From the NCBI GenBank assembly GCA_028015205.1, contig CM051518.1, positions 34,438,001 to 34,502,000 of the forward strand: DNA of 64,000 nt, read 5' to 3'. The stretch is from Mytilisepta virgata (taxonomy: Eukaryota; Mollusca; Bivalvia; Mytilida; Mytilidae). Shown here one piece after another: positions 57,701-64,000 of the stretch; positions within the stretch are counted from its first letter, which is position 1; the number at the start of each line of letters is the position of its first letter. Below the pieces are notes generated by a model. It searched no databases. It saw only the letters and a list, made by a program, of their open reading frames with translations, and was not told the DNA's origin. A program made the translations under genes and the position numbers.

Positions 57701-59868
57701 CCGTATTTGTGCAATCCAGGAACCACGTTATTTAAAGAAGTTATTGCATGGTGGATTTGATATAAGTATATCACTTATGGATCAGGAGACAGATGATGGC
57801 CTTACTCCTGTTATCATAGCATGTCAAAATGGAAATGCTGAACAACTTAAGGAACTGTTAGAAAATGGGGTTTGTTTTTTTACCTTTAAATTTCTTTAGA
57901 ACAGAGGATTGCTTTTAAAAAACTAAAAAAATTCTTTGATTATGCAAATATCCATGGGAAATTGTTGGTCATAGTTTTAGTATAAAAATCAATAGAATAT
58001 ATATAAAACATCATCAGATACATTGAATTATTGTCAAATATGTTATCAGTGAATTGATTACATTTTCATATGAAACTTTGTTTTCAGAAATATCTCAGAA
58101 TGCCTGAAAATAAGAACCATTACTTTGCCTTTTGTATCATATTAAATTCTGGCCTCTTTTTATGATGACTGAAAATTTCCATGACAGCAGATTTTCTTAC
58201 TATTAAGAGCTTTCATTTACTTGTAAAATATACAAATCAATTTTATTAAATGCAAGTCTTGGTTCTGGGTGTTTTTACCATGTTTTAATTTGAAAGTGTA
58301 GTATTAATTATTATTATGTTCAGAATTTTAGTAAAACCACTAATTTTTATGACGTATTATGGTATACTGTTGTCTGTCCATCCATCGTGCACACTTCGGA
58401 CAATAACTCAAAAACTCTTTCACCAATTTTCCTGAAACTTTGGTGAATTGTTTATATCTATTGACGAAAGCTCCCTTTCGATTTTTAAAAATTTCTGATT
58501 TTATAAATAAGGAACAAAATCAAAGGGTCTATTTGTTAATTGATGAAATTTAATTTTCTGGACCACGGTCATATCATGCGCTCATGGCTCAGCTGTTTAT
58601 TTCTTCGAGGAATCAGTCCCCAAAGTCTTGTCAGTCCTAAGATATATTTTGTGTTATATTTTAACAAGTTAAACATCCCACCTTGAAATAAAAGACATTT
58701 TTGTTTCCTTTAAAACACTTATACTGATCAATGGTACTCTTAATCAGTGTGGAAATGTTTTAAATTATCACAAAAAAAAGTTTGTAGATACTGCTTAGAT
58801 GCAATCAATTAAAAATGGTCATGTATGAGATTAACTCATCTAGGGGTTAGATCTAAAAAAAAAAGAAGTTAAAGAATTCTAGGAAATTTATAGAGATATT
58901 TCAAAATTTTATGAAAAAAGCAAACAATTTTGAAACAAAACTTGATGACTGCAGAGTATTGCCAACAAAATGTGAAATGGTGTATGTTTAATAGTTGTAA
59001 TTTAACATCTGTTTCAGCATTGACTAAACTGTCAAAAAAAGTCATAGAAACATAGAAATTTCATAATCATTTGACTTAAATGTAAAAATGAAAATAATCT
59101 TAAAAGATCAATAACTATCACCAATTTTTAAATGAAACCTTTTATTATAGTACATTTGTATAACAATATATAATCTGAAACATTTAAGACAATTATTTCC
59201 ATTGACAATTTAGAATCAATTGTGTGATACATGTACCTATTGAAACTCAGTTATCATGTTTGTTATTTGCTAAAAATGTAAATGTAATGTAAAAAATTGT
59301 TAATAAGCAATAATATTTTAACATTGAGTTAATCAATACAAAGTATTTATCAGTAGATAAGTACAGAGTACAATTTGTCGACAGACAGAAATATTGAAAT
59401 TAATAACAGCCATCAAAAAAGTAAAAGGTTGCCATTCATTTCCCGTTTTGGCTGAATAAAATTTCATATGCAGTAATAAGTGGTCACCAGAAAAAAAACT
59501 TAAAATTCAAAGTTTTAGTTGTCTTAATAAATGTTTCACACTACATGTATAATATTCAATATGTAAAATGATTGTCAGGTTCACATTTAGACTGTTAAGT
59601 CTTTTATGGTAGGCCTCAGTTAAAACTACAGACAATTCAGGAAAAACAGCTTTACATTACTGTGCCGATAACTTAGAGACACAATGTGCAGAAATGTTAC
59701 TAATGAGAGACGAATCATTGATTCATGTCCAGGATGAACAAGGATTCACTCCTCTACACATGGCAGTAATTGGTGGCAATGTACCATTACTAAAATTACT
59801 GGTTAGGAAAGGATCAGATGTAAATATTCTAGATGCTGATGGTCATACACCCTCACACTGGGCAACTG
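36198..59868 (+). CDS. Ankyrin-repeat protein, 5' four coding exons, 3' end open
   Basis: join(36198..36752, 44690..44880, 57650..57869, 59613..59868) keeps one frame for 407 codons. Residues 1-40 are acidic and lysine-rich (EEDEEKGDGKLEDE), followed by a helical segment (KDLKDKIWKIVGEG). About ten ankyrin repeats follow; good examples are NKAGHTPLFEAV, DPLHLAIHLG, NPPLIAAVQHGHIDLC, GLTPVIIACQNGN, GKTALHYCAD and GFTPLHMAVIGGN, ending in DADGHTPSHWAT. Ankyrin repeats mediate protein binding; I cannot name the orthologue. TGA at 36165-36167 is in frame upstream, so 36198 is the first possible ATG. All junctions are GT-AG. The last exon ends in phase 1 with no secure continuation. The three visible introns are 7.9, 12.8 and 1.7 kb, full of elements. 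Confidence 0.86.
36753..37659. other. Ankyrin gene intron 1, left part: nothing recognised
   Basis: AT-rich, with no repeats or open frames beyond the read-through of exon 1. Confidence 0.5.
37660..38000 (-). mobile_element. Helitron-like element, family D, 3' part
   Basis: On the minus strand it ends GGGATCACTGTCGACTCC, closing CACAG, then TAGCTTT, CTAG and T. This is the same layout as the plus-strand end at 49070-49106. The preceding core phrase ATAGAATGATTGCATAAC also matches 48985. Its other end is not seen; the right boundary is approximate. Confidence 0.6.
38001..41510. other. Ankyrin gene intron 1, AT-rich middle
   Basis: Several short open frames but none with recognisable composition or homology. 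No clear inverted ends or tandem arrays. Confidence 0.5.
41511..41615. mobile_element. 105-bp foldback MITE
   Basis: The left arm CACAGGCATTTGTTTTATAC is complemented by GTATAAAACGAATGCCTGTG on the right. The pairing extends inward through AAATAACA and CCCATACA to a small loop. Related sequence is at 7561 in POLR2I intron 1. The flanks show no clear duplication. Confidence 0.85.
42386..43240. repeat. Three ~110-bp tandem units split by a MITE
   Basis: AGTTACACATGTTTATGAC and AATGCCTGCTGGTTTGGAG occur in units at about 42386-42489, 43036-43130 and 43136-43230. The first and second are separated by the 544-bp element at 42490-43033. With it removed, the units join as the second and third do. 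Confidence 0.88.
42488..43035. mobile_element. 544-bp TA-flanked MITE
   Basis: The element 42490-43033 lies between TA dinucleotides (42488-42489, 43034-43035). The left end reads CTGTGGATTCATTTATTTTC, and the right end, read inward, CTGTGGATTCATTAGTATTC; both arms run on to AATTTTCGTGG. The interior has no transposase. TA duplication suggests a Tc1/mariner-type origin. Confidence 0.88.
43519..44578 (+). mobile_element. Helitron-like element, family A, full copy (1.06 kb)
   Basis: It starts TTTTAGCTCACTTGGCC, palindrome partner GGCCATATGAGC, then CATCACTTGATGTCTGTCG. It ends CCAGGTGAGCGATACAGG, hairpin AGGCTCTTGGAAGCCT, then CTAG and T. Five core repeats of ~170 bp carry AACATAGGACCCTATGGG. 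It ends about 110 bp before ankyrin exon 2, so it was accepted very close to a splice acceptor. Confidence 0.9.
44690..44880 (+). CDS. Ankyrin gene coding exon 2
   Basis: Acceptor CTCTTTCAG|ATATTT and donor TTAAA|GTAAGT. It encodes two ankyrin repeats including GNPPLIAAVQHGHIDLC and NALQYAVLAKRFDIYELLL. Only about 110 bases separate its 5' end from the Helitron-like element at 43519-44578. No ATG opens a long frame here, so it is found only through homology and splice sites. Confidence 0.88.
44984..46680 (+). mobile_element. Helitron-like element, family D, left part, interrupted
   Basis: It begins ATTGCCACACTTTCAAAG with hairpin ACTTTCAAAGAAAGT, then core units with GGTTGCATACCACC, GTGCAATAAGG and TTGAAAATTGTC. 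The family A copy at 45223-46524 interrupts it. The same core resumes at 46525 with TATTTCTTCAAGTATTGTC and TTTTGAAAATTGTGAATT. Confidence 0.65.
45223..46524 (+). mobile_element. Helitron-like element, family A, nested copy (1.3 kb)
   Basis: It starts TTTTTTAGCTCACCTGCCC with GCCATGTGAGC and CATCACTTGGCGTCCGTCG. It ends GTTAGCGATACAGG, hairpin AGGCTCAGCCCACTGAGCCT and CTAC. Six or more repeats of ~185 bp carry AACTTTACAGGAATGATG and GTAAAACATGGCTGCCAG. It was inserted into a family D element, which dates it as the younger of the two. Confidence 0.9.
47468..48134. mobile_element. hAT-like non-autonomous element
   Basis: The ends CAGGGCTCAACCT and AGGCTGAGCCCTG are inverted over about 13 bp. 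The length is 667 bp, with no transposase frame. GTCCCAAG at 47456 and GTCCCAAA right after the right end (48135) could be a target duplication, but four bases lie between the left copy and the apparent end, so this is uncertain. Confidence 0.6.
48600..49106 (+). mobile_element. Helitron-like element, family D, right part
   Basis: Core units with GTGCAATAAGGTTTTAG and ATAGAATGATTGTATAA lead to the end ACGTGGGACATGCAGGG, then a hairpin CTGTC..GACAG, TAGATGT, CTAG and T at 49106. It may be the right half of the element starting at 44984, separated by later insertions and unrelated sequence. A SINE lies inside. Confidence 0.65.
48753..48888 (+). mobile_element. 5'-truncated SINE with (AAAC)n tail
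   Basis: The body phrases CTCTCCGGGTACTATGTC and TTCCTCCACCAATAAAAAAA are followed by an AAAC repeat at about 48863-48886. The short direct repeat CAAAACTT flanks it (48753-48760, 48881-48888). Removing it rejoins the family D core. No A- or B-box remains. Confidence 0.72.
49107..51430. other. Ankyrin gene intron 2, AT-rich interval
   Basis: No convincing gene or element; scattered short open frames only. A GGTAG repeat of four units occurs at about 50155-50170. Confidence 0.5.
51431..52059 (+). mobile_element. Helitron-like element, family A, 0.6-kb copy
   Basis: It starts TTTTTTAGCTCACC but lacks the GGCC palindrome partner. Three core repeats carry CATCCAAGATGGCCGCCAG and AACATAGGACCCTATGGG. 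It ends CCAGGTGAGCGATACAGG, hairpin AGGCTCCTGGGAGCCT and CTAT. Confidence 0.85.
52060..53383. other. Ankyrin gene intron 2: nothing recognised
   Basis: AT-rich sequence, with a weakly repeated theme between about 52730 and 53260 in which phrases like GAAATCATTTGAATTTTAAC and TTCTGAGTTATG recur. It could be a very old tandem core. Confidence 0.45.
53384..53544. mobile_element. Tigger/pogo-like MITE
   Basis: The left end CAGTCAAATCTGTCTATAAA is related, inverted, to the right end, which read inward gives AGTCGAACCTGCTTTAAA; both are followed by GGGCA. Internal copies of CCCTTTATA are in both orientations. CAGT-type ends and the TA before the left end suggest a pogo/Tigger origin. It is 161 bp. 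Confidence 0.7.
53718..53814. mobile_element. 97-bp foldback MITE
   Basis: ATTGACTATGCGAAATAGTA is complemented by TACTATTTTCGCATAGTCAA with one base of slippage; the arms continue through GGCT and CATAGTG. There is no clear target duplication. Confidence 0.8.
53815..55989. other. Ankyrin gene intron 2, AT-rich interval before the tRNA-like array
   Basis: No gene, array or inverted ends recognised. Confidence 0.5.
55990..57190 (-). repeat. ~49-bp tandem array of tRNA D-arm-like units
   Basis: About 24 units, spaced 48-50 bp, are best read on the minus strand. The core is TTTAGCTCAGTTGGTAGAGC followed by AGTAGACTGCTGTGATAGTG. The first part is a canonical tRNA D-arm (stem GCTC/GAGC, loop AGTTGGTA) and contains the Pol III A-box consensus TAGCTCAGTTGG; the unit at 57065-57084 reads TTAGCTCAGCTGGTAGAGC there. 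The second part forms a hairpin AGCAG-TAGA-CTGCT. Many junctions contain the palindrome GGAGTACTCC. No B-box is present. A 98-bp dimer repeats at 56161, 56259 and 56357, and about 56380-56545 resembles 56894-57055 at an offset near 514 bp. The array lies about 460 bp before ankyrin exon 3. Confidence 0.9.
57650..57869 (+). CDS. Ankyrin gene coding exon 3
   Basis: Acceptor TCTATTTAG|ATACCA, donor AATGGG|GTTTGT. It encodes HRDHKGRTILHRICAIQ and GLTPVIIACQNGNAEQ. The donor is weaker than the others (GTTTGT), but joining it to the next exon restores a perfect ankyrin linker, ELLENG-ASVKTTD. A frame starting upstream at 57552 reads through the acceptor and is not used. Confidence 0.87.
57870..59612. 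other. Ankyrin gene intron 3
   Basis: AT-rich, with a possible element fragment at about 58365-58640 (TTGTCTGTCCATCCATCGTG, CAATAACTCAAAAACTC), a style typical of molluscan dispersed repeats. Nothing else was recognised. Confidence 0.5.
59613..59868 (+). CDS. Ankyrin gene coding exon 4
   Basis: The acceptor is TTATGGTAG|GCCTCA. The nearby alternatives CCTCAG and CTACAG would put the frame into an early stop, which decides the site. It encodes GKTALHYCADNLETQ, GFTPLHMAVIGGN and DADGHTPSHWAT; the donor is ACTG|GTATGT, phase 1. Confidence 0.87.
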
Positions 59869-60021
59869 GTATGTTTTAACAGAGTTTTGTGACCTTAACA
59901 GCCAGCAATAACCTCATGCTTGTAAAAATCATACAAATCATTGGAATGTTAAATTTTTTTACCCTAGAGAATTAAGATGAAGTTCGATGTTTCCGTCCAT
60001 CTGTTGTATTTTCCAGATCCT

Positions 60022-60298
60022 ACTTGTTATCATCCTCAGGGTTTTGTATCCATGTTCGTTCCTACAAACCCCTGACATCACACATTCATATTTTACGGGT
60101 CGAAAGTGAATGACTTTCATTGGTTCTTCTCAAGATCAAAAGAGAACCCATTTACACCCATTTACATCATAGGTAGAATTTTCTGGGTCACACACCAGGC
60201 GGCGATATGTTTGACCCGTTCCTATAAATGTGTGATGTCAGGGGTTTATAGGAACGAATATGGATACAAAACCCTGATTTGGGAAGATGACTTGTTAT
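60022..60298. mobile_element. Mutator-type MITE with 9-bp duplication ACTTGTTAT
   Basis: ACTTGTTAT occurs at 60022-60030 and 60290-60298. The 259-bp segment between has inverted arms of about 70 bp. The left starts CATCCTCAGGGTTTTGTATC; the right, read inward, starts CATCTTCCCAAATCAGGG and then TTTTGTATCC, so the left end has lost about 7 bases. A 9-bp duplication with long inverted ends is typical of Mutator-like elements. It lies after ankyrin exon 4. The open frames on both strands are its palindromic arms. Confidence 0.88.
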
Positions 60299-60746
60299 GT
60301 ACTGTCTGAAAAAAACCGGGCAGGAATATATCCTAAAAATAGAGTAGAGTATACATGTACTTCTGTGGTAATTCAAAGATTTGTTGATTTTAATGTTTAA
60401 AGGTTAAGGCTGCTTGTTAGTTTTGGATTTGAATCTAGGCTTTGTATTATTATAATTACTTTTGAGATTTGTGTTTATACTTATGAAAGTATCATTTCTG
60501 AAGTACATTCCATATGTTTATTCTACTACAATGACTCATAAATTGTACCTCTTAATTTTGAAGCCAAGTAGTCAAATCACTACCTGTAGACTACAATAGG
60601 CCTTGAACACATTCCTGACTGGTATCATATAAAAATTAACTTTTGTCTCTATAATTTCATTCCTCAAATTATACAAATACTTTGTTGGTTAGATATAGGA
60701 CATTATCTTAGCATGTTTTCTGAACTTTTGAAATTATTAACATTTT

Positions 60747-61846
60747 TGTGTCGCCTGCGGAACGCATGGTCGACACATAGGGATCACTATCTGTCGTCTT
60801 GCGTCTTGCGTCGTCTTGCGTCTTGCGTCTTGCGTCGTCTTGCGTCGTCACACTTTTCTTCTATCCTCAACTCCTCCTAAAAACCTCAAAGGAATTTGAT
60901 GAAACTTTCTCTGTGCATTAACCTTAATGCAAAGGTGTGCATATATATTTCATTTTTAGAAAATTTCAATTTTTTTTTTGTAAAAATTGACATTTTTGCA
61001 AAAAAAGGGGGGGCAAAACTTCTATCCTCAACTACTCCATAACCGCTCAAAGGAATTTGATGAAACTTTCTCTGGGCATTAACCTTAATGCACAGGTGTG
61101 CATATATATTTTATTTTTAAAAATTAAAATTTTTTTTTGTAAAAATTGACATTTTTGTAAAAAAAGGGGGGGGGGGGGTTCAAAACTTCTATCCTCAACT
61201 ACTCCATAGCTGCTCAAAGGAATTTGGTGAAACTTTCTCTGTGAATTAACCTTAATGCACAGGTGTGCATATATATTTCATTTTTAGAAAATTTTAATTT
61301 TTTTTCTCTAAAAATTGACATATTTAAAAAAAAAAGGGGGGGTCAAAACTTCTATCCTCAACTACTCCATAACCGCTCAAAGGAATTTGATGAAACCCTC
61401 TGTACATTAACCTTAATGCACAGGTGTGCATATGTATTTCATTTTTAGAAAATTTCAAATTTTTTTAGTAAAAATTGACATTTTTGCAAAAAGGGGGTGG
61501 GGGGGCAAAACTTCTATCTTCAACTACTCTTATAACCGCTCAAAGGAATTTGATGAAACTTCCTCTGTGCATTAAACTTCATGCACAGGTGTGCATATAT
61601 ATTTTATTTTTTTAACTTTTAAATTTTTTTTGGTAAAAATTGCCATCTTTGAATAAAAAAAGAAGGGTTCAAAACTTCTATCCTCAACTACTCCATTACG
61701 GCTCACAGCAATTTGAAGAAACTTTCTCTGTCCGTTAACTTTAATGCAAAGGTGTGCATATGTATTTCATTGTTAGAAAATTTTAATATCTTTTGTAAAA
61801 ATTGACGTCCGCAGGCAACACATGTCTTCCTTGGAAGACTCACACA
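60747..61846 (+). mobile_element. Helitron-like element, family E (TGTCGCCTGCGG ends)
   Basis: It starts TGTGTCGCCTGCGGAACG, has a GTCTTGCGTC microsatellite block, and ends GTCCGCAGGCAACACA, so CCTGCGG/CCGCAGG are inverted. The perfect palindrome GTCTTCCTTGGAAGAC sits near the right end. Six core units of ~165 bp carry AACTTCTATCCTCAACTAC and TTAATGCACAGGTGTGCATA, with G runs of 6-10. There is no protein gene. Confidence 0.82.
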
Positions 61847-63240
61847 TTTTATTGATAATGCATGCAGTAAAAATAATCATAAAGTACTAGATACTAATAA
61901 TCACCAATCTGATACCACATACCCAGTCATTTTGTCACATTGCATGTTTTCACCATCATTAACAAGTTAATTACATTATAAAGGTAACCATCTAGACGGA
62001 CAACGAGGTAAGATTACAGGTGTACACAGGTGTACTGCTTTATTTTTCTCTGCACAACAATATAATTGTAATGTCGGCATTGATTGATACCAATGCAATG
62101 ATCAATAATGTCTAGATGTATAAATTTCTCTGGCGTGTTGCTATAATGATATTTGTTTTTAAAGTAGACGTTAATAAAACTCAATTAACTATTATAGATT
62201 ATAAAAGTTTTATAGGATTTTGTGATACATGTATTCAAACCAATTCTTGCATTTGGAAATATATTTCAATATAAAATTTTAGCAGGTTCATGAAAGTCAG
62301 ATTTCTAAAGGTGTCTTAGAAACCCAAAACAAATAAATTTGTGAGGAATATATCGAAAAGACAGGGATATTTAGACATTACAATTATATGGTCTTCAAAA
62401 AATCTCTTTATCTACTATGCAATATTTCACCTTGTTTCTAAAGAGATGGCTTTTTCTTTTTTTATATAAAACAGAATATTTATGTTATCCCACAAATATA
62501 ATCGTTATAGTATAGAATAATTATGGTCAGTCCTAGTATTTATGAAAAAAATCTTTGATTTTTATGTAAATTTTTACACGAAAGAAAACTTTTTCAGAAT
62601 TTCACAAATATGGATGTTTCATTTATTTTATGAAAATAAAGCCTCTTTCTTTTTGTACAAAATAATATCATCAATCAACTGATACTTCTTCATTTGAACA
62701 GATAGGGTGATAACTATAAGGGGGTGTGAGATTTTTCTCCATATTGAAGACTATGGTACTGTGATTTTTAAATGAAGAAAAGGAATAAAAGTGCAGTTCC
62801 TTTACTTAAATTTTAGTCATATATATATAGGGATTCCCCCTTATCCTTTCTACCATATTTCATAACTTGTAAATTTTCTAAAAATAAAAACTTTTGTTTA
62901 CATATATTGCTCTGCTTAAATGAGATATATTGATCATTTATTTGGAAATAACTGAGTTAACTAGGGACAACTATAAAATAGCCTCCCGTTAGCTTTAAGA
63001 CCAGAGGGTGAAACTTCATAATATCTCAAATGGGGAAACTGTGTTACATGTAGATTCTTCTACTCTTGTTAGCTTATGATATTTCTGTACTCAAGATTCA
63101 GCAATCATGCATTAGTCTTTTAAGGCATAGAAAATAAAAATATTTTTATTTTCTCAGATTAAATTTTTTTCTATCTTCATGTCATTCATTGTTTGTAGTT
63201 TGTATAGATTATTAATGTAAGCTTTTTTTGTTGCTTCCAG
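61847..63240. other. Ankyrin gene intron 4 or 3' flank: nothing recognised
   Basis: AT-rich; no ankyrin-like exon could be found in any frame. Confidence 0.5.
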
Positions 63241-63290
63241 TTGATTTTGAACATGTCTTGTGTCAGTATGCATACACAAGGCTGGATTAA
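63241..63290 (+). CDS. Candidate alternative terminal exon of the ankyrin gene
   Basis: A strong acceptor (TTTTTTTGTTGCTTCCAG) at 63240 fits phase 1 from exon 4 and gives 16 more codons, VDFEHVLCQYAYTRLD, then TAA at 63288-63290. That would end the protein inside an ankyrin repeat. It shows no ankyrin consensus, so it may be chance or an alternative end; the usual next exon may lie beyond the window. Confidence 0.25.
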
Positions 63291-64000
63291 GGATGCACCA
63301 ATGGATGAATTTTGTTGATATTGTTATGAGCTATAATACATCACAAAAAAAGTTATGAAGATGGAGATATAATGTCAAAATTTTTCTTATTAGAGAAACG
63401 TATATCGGAACATATATAATTTGTGTCTTATTAATATGGATATTATATACAATGTAACCGTTTATCTTGTACTTAATTAAGTAACATAGCTTTATACACA
63501 TCAGTAATTTTATACAGACAAATAAGATATGGAATACTGATCTCAAACAAAAGACAATCAAATACTCATCAGTTTTGTAGTTCACTGTAGTATAATTATA
63601 TGTTTCAATGTACGACACAAAATTTGATAATAACACTGGTCAGTCTGCAGACAATATTTTAGAATCATTTCAATTAAAACTTCCATCCCTTCTTTGGACT
63701 ATTTGATGGGTTTTCTGACAAAACATAAAAAACATTTGAAAACATATTTAAATATTGTTCATACCATAAGCAGTCTTCTTGAATCATGTAGGGTGTATAA
63801 AGTATGAAATAAAAGTGACCAAATTCTTGTTGGACATTTGCTACTATTCAGATATTCTTCTTACATCAAACGGCCTGTTTTCGATTTGCCTGGCACTGTG
63901 AGACGTCAGATTGCACTTTGTATATAAAACAGGGAAAAAACAGCAAGAAAATCCTATCTCCTTCACTTTTGTAATATTTTTCTCACCATTAAAGTTTATA
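63291..64000. other. Right edge of the window, AT-rich
   Basis: The longest frame (63331-63636, minus) has a composition expected from AT-rich noise, rich in I, Y, L and K. No gene is called. Confidence 0.5.

Noticed and set aside
60106..60376. Frames of 62-67 codons on both strands
   Set aside because: They are produced by the inverted arms of the Mutator-type MITE.

Overview
This window looks like nuclear DNA from a bivalve mollusc, most likely a mussel-like species. The reasons are split eukaryotic genes with long AT-rich introns, GT-AG splice sites, long poly-G tracts, a tRNA-headed SINE, and many dispersed elements with variable tandem cores of the kind known from bivalves. The taxon is an inference; no marker gene settles it.

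Four protein-coding genes can be supported. (1) SCCPDH-like oxidoreductase, minus strand: coding exons 1-4 (6835-7009, 4001-4107, 3499-3579, 1318-1447); the rest lies beyond the left edge. (2) POLR2I (RNA polymerase II subunit RPB9), plus strand: complete in five exons between 7354 and 13253, encoding 127 residues with all eight zinc-binding cysteines. Genes 1 and 2 are head to head, 344 bp apart. (3) An 854-residue XTBD-domain protein on the minus strand (26018-28582), uninterrupted by introns. (4) A large ankyrin-repeat gene on the plus strand, with coding exons at 36198-36752, 44690-44880, 57650-57869 and 59613-59868, about ten ANK repeats so far, and a 3' end that is probably outside the window.

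Most of the rest is mobile-element sequence. Eight elements share one structure: a 5' palindrome GCTCACCTGGCC..GGCCATGTGAGC, a core of ~120-170 bp direct repeats, and a 3' hairpin AGGCTC-N4-GAGCCT followed by CTRR-like bases. This suggests non-autonomous Helitron/Helentron-type elements (compare the bivalve 'pearl' elements). At least three further families have similar terminal palindromes. There are about a dozen MITE-like foldbacks, several with identifiable target-site duplications (TA, TTA, 8 bp, 9 bp), two decayed MULE-transposase fragments, and nested insertions whose order can be read.

The most unusual object is a ~1.2 kb array at 55990-57190 in the third ankyrin-gene intron. It consists of about 24 units of ~49 bp. 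On the minus strand each unit carries a near-perfect tRNA D-arm with the Pol III A-box (TAGCTCAGTTGG), but no B-box. The array also contains 98-bp higher-order units and a ~514-bp internal duplication. A decayed copy of the POLR2I last-exon boundary lies 135 bp upstream of the real one.
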